A stretch of DNA of 64,000 bases from Cheilinus undulatus (lineage: Eukaryota > Chordata > Actinopteri > Labriformes > Labridae), in NCBI RefSeq assembly GCF_018320785.1, contig NC_054879.1:42026698-42090697 (forward strand). Reading direction: 5' to 3'. This document shows positions 10,371-21,960 of the stretch, one piece after another. Within the stretch, counting starts at the first letter, position 1. Every line of letters starts with the position of its first letter. The translations under genes were made by a program, and so were the position numbers. Under the pieces are notes generated by a model that worked only from the letters and a program-made list of their open reading frames with translations, did no database searches and had not been told where the DNA came from.

Positions 10371-13300
10371 GTAAATTGGAGTTTTTTCTTAAAAGTGACC
10401 CAGAACGGTTGACATTAGCTTTTGAACTTCGTTTTAGACGACACCGATTTGTAGTTAAACTTTTACAGTCACGTATTATAATTCAAAACACTACCATGAA
10501 GTGACAGCCTGGTTGTGGCGTAGTTAAGAGGATGAAAAGAGGAAATAGCAGTTCAGTGCGAGAGTTACCATAGAAAATACTCTGAAAACTTAGCTTTCTG
10601 TGGACATTGAAGCTGCCCTCGATACACTTTCAGTTCTGCAAGTCATTCACTCATGACGTTTTTTCCTCGTCAGGAAATAAATAAAACTTTCAAGAAAATA
10701 AAAGTTTAGCTTCTTTGTTTAAGCTGATGCCATGTTAAATTCAATGTTTTGTTTAATACTGTGGAGTTTCATAAACATAAGGAAGCTTCTCGAGCTTTTT
10801 TTTGGTCAGTAACTGTTTCCTTCCCCCGCCCCCTGCTTTCCCTCAAAGCATGTGATACCATATCTGATGAAGACAAGCTTGTAAGCACAAGAAATAACTA
10901 CTTTAAAGTCTGTACTGGTGCTCCTGTCTGTTTGGATATTATAAATATTATATGGACACTCACATCTATAATGTTGCCTGTGTTTAATGTTTCAAAGCTT
11001 TACATCTTGAGTGTTTGGTTAAAGCTGCCATAAGTAAGGGTCAGTGGAAGTACACAGTTGAGTGATGATGAGGGCCCAAAAACAGGGCTGTTTTTGTACA
11101 TGTGTGGCTGTGTTTCATCATCCATGGTCAAGGGGGCATGTCCACTCAAAGAGGCTACAATAAACCACAGGAGTCAGCTGCCCTTTGAGGCCCTTGTGTT
11201 TAGCTGAAGGGAGGTAAATGAACAACCAAAACTTGAAGCGCACACACCAGTATCACTCCTTTATCATGCTGTTTGCTAACTGTATGCATCAGTTAATAAT
11301 TTGACTTGTTTTTTGTGTTTGATATCAGGGTTATGTGCATTTTCAGCACTATTTTAACCCAAAGGTATGTTGCTTAGCTTGTATGGCAATGTATTGTGTA
11401 GTGTAGAGGTGTGGTAAGAATTTTATGAGCCAGTTTCCTTGTTATGGTGCCAGTTTAGGTCAGGTGACAGCCTTGTTTCTGATTCTGATAACCTGATATC
11501 AGACGCCCACATTTACAAAACCTATTTATCACTAATACAGAGCAATAGTTATCATTTAACTAGTGGCTTTTGGTGCTATTAAGTTATATAACAGCAATAT
11601 CAATCAATGTAAGTGAAAGGGCTGATTGGACTTTCCCTTTGGAGGTAGACAGACCTTATTTAGTCATGATCTTGTTTTTCAGGGACTTGTATGACTTGTC
11701 TGATGAGCTTAAAGGTGTGACTAACTGGCAAGCGTAGGTTTTTTGTTTGGGAAAACATGGATGACCTCAAGAAGTGTGTACAGACATCCCACATAGATAT
11801 TTTAGGGCACTTCCTCGTTCCTGCAGCAGCCATAATGCGTGCTTTTGTGCGCACATCTCAGCCGGTGAGTGCGAGTTATAGTAGGCAGCCCTGGCAATGT
11901 GTAATCCTTCAGTGGTCAGGCCTCTGATGCAACACCGAGGCAAAGAGGGTTAGTGGGTTCTTATTTTGCTCGGCCACAGCTGGAGTCAGAGAAACTGTGT
12001 CAACAATGTCTTTAAATACATATAGGTGTTTGCTTTAACATTACAAAAGCCTTCCCCAGAATCATTATTTTAATGATTCCCCAAAATCAAAGAAGACCAC
12101 TTTTTTCTTAGTTTCCCATCCTCTTTGATTTGCATTGTTCTGCTTTTTGTTTAATTTCCCTGCAGTTTTCTTTTGCTTCCTCTTGTCTGCCTGGGCCTTA
12201 TGACCGATTTCTAAGCATTACAGAGTCAAGCCCATAAGTCATGTTTATACCCAAATCTCAGGAACAAACAAGTCACATGATAGGACATGTTCCTGTGAGG
12301 CAGTATCTTTGGTTGATGCAACTTCCCTGGGCCTTGTGAAATGGTTTCCTTCTGTAAATAAGCTCTGGTGAAGGAGCTGCATAGTTTATCTTCAGACATT
12401 TTTGTTTAGAAGAGCAAATAACAAGCAGCTTGTGAGAGGAAATCAGCAGGAAAACGTATTAAAATGTCCTCCTATTTAGGAAGTTGTCTTCTGTAATGAT
12501 AGCCACATTCAGCTTTAGTATGTGAGTAGTTCATGTAGGACAGATCGTTGGTGCAGGGTTGTGATTTAATTACTGTGGCTTGTTATCAGTCGTTGCTTTA
12601 CTAAAAGACAGAGGAGAAAGAAATCATGAGATCAGGGCCTGTTATCCCACTCAGACACAAATCTACAGCTTTATTGCTTTACCTCATTGTATATTTTCCA
12701 CCCCTTCATGTGATATTTATTGTCTTTTAAAACATACAAACACTATGTTCATTGTTTTGTTGTTACATATGTAAAGTAAACCATCTGTACACATAACTAT
12801 ATGTGTAATAATATACATATTTTAAGATTTAACTGTACTTAATTGAACGATATGAGCTGCAGCACATGCTCATTAATGCAGAATCATATCTTAATCTATG
12901 CCGACATGTGAGTTTGGATGTTAAAAACAAACTCACACCTCTGTCTAATTGTATGGGTGATAGTCACTACGTGTCGAAAGTATCAAGTGATGATATCTGC
13001 CTGGACCGAGGTGGCAACAAGGTAAAGAGAGAACTACATGCATTATTCACGTGTCGTCTCCCTCCTGACATTAGTGCCAGCGTTGTTGTCGGTGAACAGA
13101 TACAGAGGGACAGGGTGTGGCGGGTGCAGCAGCCCCGCTTCACAGCAGGGACGCTCTTCCTTTGCAGTCACCCTGCTCACTCTCCGACTGCAGGACAAGC
13201 ATGTGTATGGCTCCCTAAACTGATCTGCTGTTCTCTCACCAGGACATGAACCTGATTGACATACTGTGGAAGCAGGACATCGATCTGGGTGCCAGGCGAG

Positions 13301-16300
13301 AGGTGTTCGACTACAACCATCGCCAGAAGGAACATGAACTGCAGCGGCAGAGGGAGCTGGAGGAGGAGAAGAGGCTGGATCAGCTGCGGGAGCAGGAGAA
13401 GGCGCTGCTTGCGCAGCTACAGCTCGACGAAGAGACGGGGGAGTACATACCATGCCCACCGACCAGCGCCCCGCTGCAGACGGCTGTCACGCCTCTGGAG
13501 GTTACGCAGGTAAATGCACATGGCCATCATTACTCATGTCAAAGGCGAGCCACTCCCACCTCATTTGATAGGCTGTGGCTTTGTTGTAGCTAGGTAACCA
13601 CCTCTTTCTGTGTAATTACAGGCACACAGGTGGGTCTGTAGTTTTGCATTGGTGTTGTGTGCCTGTGAAACAGCTCCACTGAGAGCTGAGCATTATAAAT
13701 ATAAAGTACTGCCTTTTAAAGATACCAGTTTCCATTTAAAAGTATCTTAACATTTTCTTGCAGAATGTAAGCTTCACTGAGGAGAACGGTGATGCCATGT
13801 CTTTTGATGAATGCTTGCAGCTGCTTGCAGAGACATTTCCTGTTGTGGAACCTGAGGTAAGAATATTAAATCATTACCACATATGGGGAAAAAAACGCAG
13901 TTTAAAGTGACATTAAGCTTTACAAAAATGCTCACATTCTTGTTTCTATGTTACAGAACTCCTCAGTTTGCCTGGACACAGCACCCATGATGTCTCCTGA
14001 GCAGCAAGGCTTGACGCCGGCCACCATCTCCCCACCACCACCACCACTACCACCCCAACAGAGGATGTCCCCAGATCTGGAACAGGCCTGGATGGAGCTT
14101 TTGTCCCTCCCCGAGCTGCAGGTATAATACATGAATTGTAACGCCTCAGTGGCACAGTGGTCTGCGCTGGTATTTGTTGGAACAAATACTCAAAGAATGC
14201 ATCAACGTCAGGAGGGCGGCATTAGAGGACAAACACCTTTTTGTTTGATTTATGAGAACAGGGTCTCCTATATACCTGTCTCATTCCTTCGCGATTAGGT
14301 TTCATTGCCGAGACTTTTTCACAGAGTTAGGCAGCATATTACACAACAAGTGATGGGTTTTTTATGAATTATAGCTACTAGCTTAATCCAGGAGATTAGG
14401 TAGAAATCTTGTTTAGGGAGGGAGTGGCTATCGTAGATCCTCTGCTCACAGCAGCAGTAATAACATTTGTGCATTGAAGTTTTTCTGCAGCCGTCTTATC
14501 AGTTGTGTTTCAAGGCAGCTCATATTTGCATTCTTTGATGGGTGGAGCAGTGTGGCATTTGTTAGCTTGAACTTTCACTCAGTCTCAGTGCAGACTGGAC
14601 TATTGTCTGAACCATACAGGTAACCTTTTAGCAGTTTGCATCTGTTGCTCTTATAAGCCTCAGATAAGATGTAGAAAATGACGATAGTGTGGAATCTTGT
14701 TTGAGTTCTTGCCAGCTGCTTTCTGGAGACATAATTTGCAGCATTAGCAAGCTGAGAGGCTAGCAAAGGAGATTTTTGGATTATTTCAACGTCTGGTCTG
14801 ATCATATATGGTGATACATAAGTCTACCAGTATTTTCCAATGAAATACTTAGCTGGTACAAGAGTGTGGCTGAATGCAAAATCACCTCTAACCAAGCCTG
14901 TTGTGCAAATACAGCAGATAAAGCTCTTATCTTTTTATGTACAAAATGATGCAACTCAGATTAAAGCTAGTCTCTATGTCTCTGATTTTAATATCTAGGT
15001 TTTACAATCTGGATATTGAGCCTTTGATGTGTGCCTATTGATTATCATAGAAATAGCTTTTTACAAGCATTTATGTAATCATAACGCACCACGAACCCAG
15101 TTTTGGAAGATACTAAAAGCTTATATTTATAATGGAAAAAGTACAAGACTATTCCACTCAAGTAAAAGTACAGTAACTCTGGTTTACATTTACTTAAGAA
15201 GTAAAAGTAGTTGTCCATAAATGTTGTTTTAAGTTTACTCAAAGCACTAGGTACTGTGTAGCTACTGAGGAGCTGTACAGTAAAATATGACAAAATACCA
15301 TGAGAATGTGAATCCCCAACCAGGGGGATTAAGGAAAAGGGAGTAAGGTAAAGTCTGCAGGGCTTGAAAGTAACTAATTACATTTACCTAACCTACTGTA
15401 ACTGTATTTTTTTGGAACCTGAACTTTTTTGACTACATTTTGAAATCAGCACTTTTATGTCTACTTAAAGGGGGCATATTTTACCCTTTTAAGACAAGTC
15501 TATATTAGTCTCAGAGATCCCCAGAACATGTCTGTGAAGTTTGTTGCTTTAAAAAACACTCCAGTATTGGATTTTTGCATGTCTAAAAACCTCTCTGTTA
15601 CAGCCCTGCTCAGAACGTGCTGTTTCTGTGTCTGTGGCTTTAAATGTTTATGGGCTGCCTGACTCTGCCCCTGACTCCACCTCTCTCGGGAAATGGATGT
15701 GGTTCTCCTGATCCTCTTCTAGGCTGGCAGCTGGGAGGAAGATCAGGAGAGGAGGGTGGAACTTTCTTCCAAGCGGGGAGGGCCAACCTCCCCTGGGGCT
15801 TGTGCTGACTCCCCACATGACATCATGAGGGGAAAATCTGAGAGTGGCTTGCTTCAGCACACATTTTCTGAAAGCTGGAGACAGGGGGAGGGGTGGATTT
15901 TTCTGGTACTAAAGGGTATTGTGGACAGGCCGGGGGCACATATTCTTAAAAGAAAAGCCGGAAAATGCATAATATGTCCCCTTTAAGTAAGTTTTTACCA
16001 GACTAACTACTTTTACTTGAGAACAAGACTCTTGAATGTTTCCGACCTCTGTTGGTTATATAGTAGCAGAGAATGATTGCACATCACATCCAAAAACAGC
16101 TGTTTTACAGTGAGATCTTGAGTGTTGATATCTCTGTGTTTAACATTTCTGAGGTGATTTTCATTTGTGTAATTTTAACGCCATTCTGGGGGAAAAAGCT
16201 CCTCAGAGTTATTCAGCAGTGTTGATCCACCAGTGTTATTTCAGTTCTGTAGAGACAGCTGATATAAGCTCAGCGTGCTGCAATTTAAAATCTGAGGGAT

Positions 16301-18706
16301 GTGTGGACAAAGTTTCCCATCATGCCCTCTGGCAAAGTGGTTAGATGCGTTTAATATGTGTTTACTTGTAGCCTGCTGAGCAGTGATCCCTGCTGGGATT
16401 CTTTTAGTCATGTTTCTGGTGGATTATTGTTGTTTTTGATGTGAGACTTTTGCACCACGAGTGAAGTTATACACTGTGCTAGGTTTCCTACCTGTGTTTC
16501 CTCAAGGAGGCATAATATGTATTTTTCATCAGTGTGCATTGCCTTGCATGCACAATACTTAACACTTTCAAAAGTGAGGTTTAATTGTATGCATTTATGG
16601 ATCATTATAGACACTTTTAAAGTGTTACATTTAACTCTATATGACTTCAATTAACACTGTAGTTTTTTGTGTATTTTAATTTATTATAGAGGTGTGACTT
16701 TACCTGAACAACCTGGTTGAGGATCTATTCTTTTTGTTTTTGCCAGTTAGGAAAGGTCATATTTTACTGTACAATTCTACTGACTGTCATGTAGTGTTGT
16801 ACTCAAGACCACACTATCTGAGACTTGCCCGAGACCAGAGTGCACTGAGACCAAGACAAGCCAAACCAAGGCAAAACCAAGACCATAAAAATCAATTTTA
16901 AAAAAACCATGACAAGGTTGAACAGTTTAAGAGCATTCTCTTTAGTTTTTCTTTTTAATAAATTTGACAAATAAAAACAAGGTGTCTGCAACTCTTTAAA
17001 AGCACAACATGCAAAAATCTAAAATCTTAACAAATTTGTTCAACTAACTTCTTGTAAAAAATAAATCCTTGTATGTATTTTTAAGCCACTGATAAGTCCA
17101 GAATTATTTTAAATATCTGAAAATGAGATGTTTATCTAGATTTGGCCAGTTAATATCATTGAGATAAAGCTAGAACCTCCCAGTTTTCACTTTTTTATTT
17201 AAGTCAGTAATTGATGCTTTTTAAAAAGTAATGAGCAAGAGTAAATATAATTATTTCAAAATGTACTCAAAAACTACTCAATTACAGTAATTTTAGTAAA
17301 TTTAGTTACTTTCCACCCCTGATAATGATCATTCAATAATTGCACATGTATTAGATTTAACAACTCTCAGTTTGGATATAAACTCTTATACCTCTCTCAT
17401 CAAAGCAAAGCTTTTTATTGCATCTATTATAACATCTCTTTTCTTTCTCTTCTAGCAATGCCTGAACATGCAAATGGAGGACACACTGGAGACCACAGCT
17501 TATCCTCCTCCAAGCAGTGCGGACATCCAGGCTCCAAACTACCCATTCTATCCCATGACCAATCTCACAGAGGGGGAAACAAACAGTGTAAATGTTTGTC
17601 CGGCAGAGTTTATGAATACTTTCAATAGCTCTGTTCCCAGTATGGCTCCAGCAGACACTCTGAAAGCGGAGGCTCCAGAGTTAAATACTAACTTCAGTGC
17701 AGAAAACTTCTGTGACATTTTTTACCCCAATCCCATTCTGGAAGAGAGCAGTGGTCAGCACAGTCTTGAAGGAAATGAAATGAACACCATGTCTGACATC
17801 CAAAACAAGCCTCCTTACACACCTCTAGACCTTTACAGCCTCTCACCGGGTGATGCATTTGAGAGAGGCAAACAGAATCTAACAGCAGACATGCCGGACT
17901 CAGATTCAGGGATCTCCTCAAACACAAGTCCCAATGCGAGCTCTCCAGGGAAGTCTGTGTACGGAGATGGCTCATTTCTATACAGTGATTCAGACATGGA
18001 GGAGATGGACCACAACCCTGGAAGTGCAGAATCTGATTACTCAGACATGTTCTCCATTAATTTCCAACCTGATGACCTCCCGTCAGCTGTCCCTGTATCC
18101 ACTCTCACAGGGCAACCACAGCAGAAGGAAAAGAAACCCAAACAGCACAAGACAGATCCAACAGAGGAGAGTGGCCACAACAATGCTCCCTTCACCAAAG
18201 ACAAGCTGAAGAAACGCTCGGATGTGCGTCTCTCCAGAGACGAACAAAGGGCGAAGGCCCTCAAAATCCCCTTCACTGTATCTATGATTATCAACCTGCC
18301 CGTTGACGATTTCAACGAGATGATGTCAAAGCACCAACTAAATGAGGCTCAGCTGGCTCTGGTCCGAGACATACGGCGGCGAGGCAAGAACAAAGTGGCT
18401 GCCCAGAACTGCCGCAAGCGCAAGATGGAGAACATAGTGGGTCTGGAGAGCGACCTGGACTCGCTGAAGGAGGAGAAGGAGCGTCTGCTAAGTGAACGGA
18501 GCCAGAACACCGCAGACCTGAAGGAAATGAAGCAGCAGCTCAACAGCTTGTACCTGGAGGTTTTCAGCTTGCTCAGAGATGAGAAGGGGAACTCTTACTC
18601 CCCGTCTGACTACTCCCTGCAACAGTCTACGAACGGCAGCATCTTCCTGGTTCCTCGCGTTAAAAAGACTTTCATCAAGAGCGAAGACAAACACTTATCT
18701 CCTTAA
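10335..18706 (+). CDS. nfe2l2a: Nrf2, CNC-bZIP stress-response factor (5 coding exons)
   Basis: Nrf2 pairs with small Maf proteins at antioxidant response elements to induce detoxification and glutathione genes. KEAP1-CUL3 destroys it in unstressed cells. The coding exons are 10335-10370, 13243-13509, 13764-13856, 13957-14121 and 17456-18706, all with GT-AG borders and all in phase 0. The product is 603 aa (human 605). In order it carries Neh2 (DLG at residues 26-28, ETGE at 76-79), Neh4/Neh5-like acidic segments (about 110-200), the Neh6 DSGIS degron (337-341), the Neh1 CNC and basic region ([17 protein letters not shown], about 493-510), a leucine zipper (about 517-552) and a Neh3 tail with FLVPR. 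Its tail-to-tail neighbour hnrnpa3 and head-to-head neighbour agps match human 2q31. The a-paralogue name is by synteny and completeness. Confidence 0.96.
13243..13509 (+). CDS. nfe2l2a: nfe2l2a coding exon 2 (Neh2, KEAP1-binding)
   Basis: It covers residues 13-101 and holds both KEAP1 contacts: the weak DLG motif ([10 protein letters not shown]) and the strong one ([10 protein letters not shown]), joined by a charged helix. In human Nrf2 that helix has seven lysines that receive ubiquitin. Here only three lie between DLG and ETGE (K41, K55, K65). Acceptor CCAG at 13239-13242; donor CAG|GTAAAT. Confidence 0.95.
13764..13856 (+). CDS. nfe2l2a: nfe2l2a coding exon 3 (Neh4 part)
   Basis: Thirty-one codons, starting [10 protein letters not shown] and containing [13 protein letters not shown], the Neh4-type hydrophobic/acidic motif that recruits CBP/p300 in mammals. 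Acceptor TTGCAG; donor GAG|GTAAGA. Confidence 0.93.
13957..14121 (+). CDS. nfe2l2a: nfe2l2a coding exon 4 (toward Neh5)
   Basis: Fifty-five codons. A proline run ([10 protein letters not shown]) precedes [16 protein letters not shown], the start of Neh5, which continues into exon 5 as QCLNMQ. Acceptor TTACAG; donor CAG|GTATAA. The proline run is a lineage feature within an otherwise conserved exon. Confidence 0.92.
14122..17455 (+). other. nfe2l2a: nfe2l2a intron 4, repeat-rich
   Basis: A 3.3-kb intron. It contains a degenerate aagtaaaagtac-type repeat (about 15110-15460 and 15987-16050) interrupted by a TTAA-flanked MITE (15469-15982). A related gagtaaatata/actcaaaaactactca fragment lies at 17210-17320, and a gaccaag-rich low-complexity stretch lies near 16800-16900. 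No exon-like ORF was found. Confidence 0.6.
15469..15982. mobile_element. piggyBac-type MITE (TTAA target)
   Basis: The termini AGGGGGCATATT and AATATGTCCCCT are inverted repeats with one mismatch, flanked by TTAA on both sides (15465-15468 and 15983-15986). The element sits inside an older repeat, so it is a later insertion. There is no transposase; the ORFs within it (15648-15860, 15756-15986) have no recognisable content. Confidence 0.8.
17456..18706 (+). CDS. nfe2l2a: nfe2l2a coding exon 5 (Neh5-Neh6-Neh1-Neh3)
   Basis: Residues 188-603 and the TAA stop. It carries the Neh6 degron DSGIS (17903-17917), DHNPGS (18008-18025) where human has DSAPGS, PFTKDK, the CNC helix ([13 protein letters not shown] onward), the basic region with AAQNCRKRK, and a leucine zipper beginning at GLESDLDSL. 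The C-terminus is [18 protein letters not shown] plus five residues, different from the human lysine-rich end. The acceptor TTCTAG at 17455 sits at the end of a long pyrimidine tract. Confidence 0.96.
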   Translation, partial: QCLNMQMEDTLETTAYPPPSSADIQAPNYPFYPMTNLTEGETNSVNVCPAEFMNTFNSSVPSMAPADTLKAEAPELNTNFSAENFCDIFYPNPILEESSGQHSLEGNEMNTMSDIQNKPPYTPLDLYSLSPGDAFERGKQNLTADMPDSDSGISSNTSPNASSPGKSVYGDGSFLYSDSDMEEMDHNPGSAESDYSDMFSINFQPDDLPSAVPVSTLTGQPQQKEKKPKQHKTDPTEESGHNNAPFTKDKLKKRSDVRLSRDEQRAKALKIPFTVSMIINLPVDDFNEMMSKHQLNEAQLALVRDIRRRGKNKVAAQNCRKRKMENIVGLESDLDSLKEEKERLLSERSQNTADLKEMKQQLNSLYLEVFSLLRDEKGNSYSPSDYSLQQSTNGSIFLVPRVKKTFIKSEDKHLSP

Positions 18707-19100
18707 TAATATGGTACTGCTTTCTTAGAGTAATACTATGCAATAACTTTGTAGTTGCTCAGCTTTAAAGCATTACTTGCTTAGCAGAACTATTGTATAG
18801 TTTTGGTGCACTTCTCTTGAATGTAATATTTTTGATATTTTACTTCTTTTTTACTCTATTGTCACAGATTCTTTAACCAATACCGTTTGTAAATATGAGC
18901 ATCACTTGCTTTTGAGATGATAAAACTGTTACTGTACGTTTGTGTAAATATATATATATATTGTATATATCATATTTCTGTATGCTAATGATTGTTTCAA
19001 TCATTATTACATATATTTTATAACTGTCCCTGTATGATTTGCTGCCCAAGTTCTTTTTTTAAATCTTCTGTGCTTTTAAATAAAGTCTTCATAGTATAGA
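18707..19100 (+). other. nfe2l2a: nfe2l2a 3' UTR
   Basis: AT-rich sequence follows the stop, including a (TA)n run at 18949-18960. AATAAA at 19079-19084 is the only good polyadenylation signal near the end, which puts cleavage around 19100. Confidence 0.7.
19079..19084 (+). terminator. nfe2l2a: nfe2l2a polyadenylation signal
   Basis: A canonical AATAAA about 375 bases after the stop codon, followed by a tg-rich stretch. This would give a short 3' UTR of about 0.4 kb. Confidence 0.7.
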
Positions 19101-20600
19101 CATACTGCCTCCTGTTTTGAGAACAGAACATTGTGTGGTGCACTATAGTCTGCAGCAGATTGATGCCAGATGGATGTATAGTCTAAGGAACGATTACATA
19201 ACTTACCACATGTTCAAGTCAGTACTTGAAGTGAAAAGCTCTACCTACCAAAGGGCTTAGAAAGCAGCAAATGAAAGGAATATTGTAGCGAAACAAGAGC
19301 GTTATTGGCTCAAACCATTTGATAATCTGCTTGCCTTTTATTGGACCACACTTGTTTGTATAGTAACCTAAATCTTTTAATACTGTAAATCTCATGTCGT
19401 AAAAGAAACCCCACCCACCGCATTTATTATGTTACACAACAAAGAGTACAATTGTGGAGCATGTTGAGTATAAACCATGCATGACAACTTCACAATGGTC
19501 CGCCCAGCGACTATATACAAAAGGTAAAGCCCTACGCAATCAGTATGTGCACTAGCCGCACTTTCACACACAAACACCACCTTTGATCACTGTCTGACGG
19601 TTTTCTGCTCTCATTGCAGACTAAACGCACTCAAGGGCGCCACTGAATCATCAAACACAACCGTTTATATATCTAGGACTACTTACAAAAGAGATTTTCA
19701 GAAATGGACCACTCAAGTCATGAAAAATGTTTTTATTAAAGAGCAAAAGTCACATTTACACATCTTACTCTATGGTAAACAGTTTTCAGTGAGCTTTGAT
19801 CAAACAGCATTTTTCTTTGTAATGAAGTTGGTCAGACTACATTCCTCTGCAGAAACATGATCCTTCATCTGATTCAGAGAATAGGAGGAGGATTTGCATT
19901 CCATTTAAGCTTTTTTTAAAAACATAATTTAATGGTTTAGCCATTCTCTGTTAAATGGAATATTCTAAGAACAGTAATTCAAATAGGGCCGAAGTCAAAG
20001 GAATGGGGATCAAATTTGAACAGGGGACACATTTTTTCCTAAAAGGCATACTTTAACTGGAAAGCATGGCTAAATATGGATGTTGGTGAATTTGACTAAG
20101 ATTCACTGCATGTTTTGTTTGCTAGCTTCGACTTATGTACTTCCTGCTAGAGTCTACTCATGTTTTCCATCTGGCTGCCTGTCATAGCAATTAGTAAAAA
20201 AAACATTTGAATTTCTCTGTCATACCTATACTCAGAGTAAGTGTGAATTTCTCTAGAAACTGGTGTGTTCAAAGTTGTCATAATCTTCTTTTAAGAAAAA
20301 AAAAATACATTTACAATTTTAACTGTAAACAGACTTGTGTTGTTAAGCACTCCAGGCTGCATTTTTTGCATAAAAAGTGCTATATAAATCATTATTACGG
20401 CTATTTTCAGTCATAATCAAGTTATGAAAGTCATTTTCTAGCATGTTTAAGTTGCTTGTATACTAGAGAATCGACCTTTTGACGCAGGAAAAGCTTATAA
20501 TTAGTGGATGTAAAAGTCTACAGAACCCTTGATAAGATTAACATTTATTTATGATGTGTCAGAGACAAGACAAATCATTTCAGAGCTTGTTCACCTTTAA
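19101..20600. other. Tail-to-tail spacer, left part; nothing recognised
   Basis: AT-rich DNA downstream of nfe2l2a. No exon-like ORF, RNA gene or well-bounded repeat could be supported. Confidence 0.4.
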
Positions 20601-20902
20601 AGGTACATTGTGTCATATGTAACATTTAGTAGACCTATCTAAGTTAGAGTTTAAGCCCTTGAATATATAAAATTGGTTTATTTCTATTAACTTAGAATAA
20701 TACATTTATCCATATATAGGGAGAGTCCCCTCCACGGACTCTGCCATCTTTGAATTTTGCATTTTTCCACAGTACCACAGAAGGGACAAAATAACATAAA
20801 TTTTATATTAAAATCCACTGTTGCAGTTATAAACATAAGTGAACACCGAAGTCTAGAATCATGTATATGTTGCAAATATTTTAAATTCTACACACTGCAA
20901 CT
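20601..20902. mobile_element. TTAA-flanked MITE (AGGTACATTGTGT family)
   Basis: The start AGGTACATTGTGTCAT and end TCTACACACTGCAACT are imperfect inverted repeats, with TTAA at 20597-20600 and 20903-20906. The target and terminal form suggest a piggyBac-type non-autonomous element. A related start lies at 45104. Confidence 0.7.
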
Positions 20903-21034
20903 TTAATGTAACCTATGGCCTGTCCAATTCAACTTAAGAGCAAAAAAATCCATGTTTTAGGAGGAAACTAGTTGCATAATTATAAAAACCCACAGACTAA
21001 TATTTCTTTAAAGCACCTTTTTGTCACATTACAG

Positions 21035-21654
21035 CAGTGATCATCAACTTGTGGCCCATGGGCCACATCAGGCCTACTAAAGCTCCTCATCTAGCCCCCT
21101 AAAGATGACTAAATTCAGAAAATGTTAGAAAGAAAAAAGATGTCATGGTTTTATTTTGTTTTCAAATCCCTAAGGCTATCAAATTAACCCCAAAACTGTC
21201 AAGACTGTGACAGTTTTATCAGGTTTAAGTTAATGATTGATTGATTTTAAAGAAATCTACCAATCAGCAATTAGAAGTAAAATGAGACATCATTAAACAC
21301 ATACTCATCAGTCCAGTCCTGATTAAATCTGCAGTTTTCCCAGTCAACTTTCCACTTCAGGCTCTAGAAGAGTGCGGATTTCTGGCCTGAGAATCAGATG
21401 ACCTGTTTCCTCTATTTATTTTTCACCACATTAGCTTCAGCGATGGACAACTATCAGTCTCTGAAGCCTGTAGCTAAATTATTTAACTGCTCATGATTTC
21501 TGTTAATTCAAAATAATTACGTTATGAAAGAAATAGAAATATGATATGTTATTTGGACCAAAATATGCATTTTATTTTAATTTGAAAGTCTGGCCCTCAA
21601 AGCACCTGTCAAGACAAAACCTGGACCTTGTTCAAATGTAGTTAATAACCCCTA
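21035..21654. mobile_element. hAT-like element (CAGTGATCATCAACTTG)
   Basis: It is flanked by a perfect 8-bp duplication, cattacag (21027-21034 and 21655-21662). The ends CAGTGATCATCAACT and AGTTAATAACCCCTA are degenerate inverted repeats. The first 50 bases, a gtggcccatgggccacatc palindrome-like start, recur at 59128-59190. No ORF is present. Confidence 0.8.
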
Positions 21655-21664
21655 CATTACAGTA

Positions 21665-21960
21665 TTCAGCCTTTTTGGGACAGGAGTCTATCAGCTGGAT
21701 AGGACTTGGCAGAAAATTGCCCACTCTTCTTGGCAGAAACGGTCAAAATCTGTCAGATTACATGGGCATCTGCTGTGAACAGTCCTCCTCAGGTCAGCCC
21801 ACAGATTTTCAGCAGGATTCAGGTCTGGACTCTGGCTGGGCAGGTCCTAAACTTATATAGTCTTCTGGTGAAGCCCTTCTTTTGTGGACTTGAGTTTGCT
21901 TTGGGTCACCCCCATGCTGAGAGGTGAAATTCCTCATTTTCCACTTTTGAGCGGACACCT
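21665..21960 (-). mobile_element. Tc1-like transposon fragment
   Basis: The sequence (gcccactcttcttggcagaaacgg and the tcaggtctggactctggctgggc region) matches the reverse complement of a common fish Tc1-like transposase tail, encoding the DxNPIEx-region context. It lacks ends and is not open. Confidence 0.6.

Noticed and set aside
13043..13459. 138-codon minus-strand ORF and other ORFs overlapping nfe2l2a exon 2
   Set aside because: They are shadows of the GC-rich, clearly coding Neh2 exon on the plus strand.
17694..18694. Several minus- and plus-strand ORFs within nfe2l2a exon 5
   Set aside because: Antisense or out-of-frame shadows of the Nrf2 coding frame; no family content.
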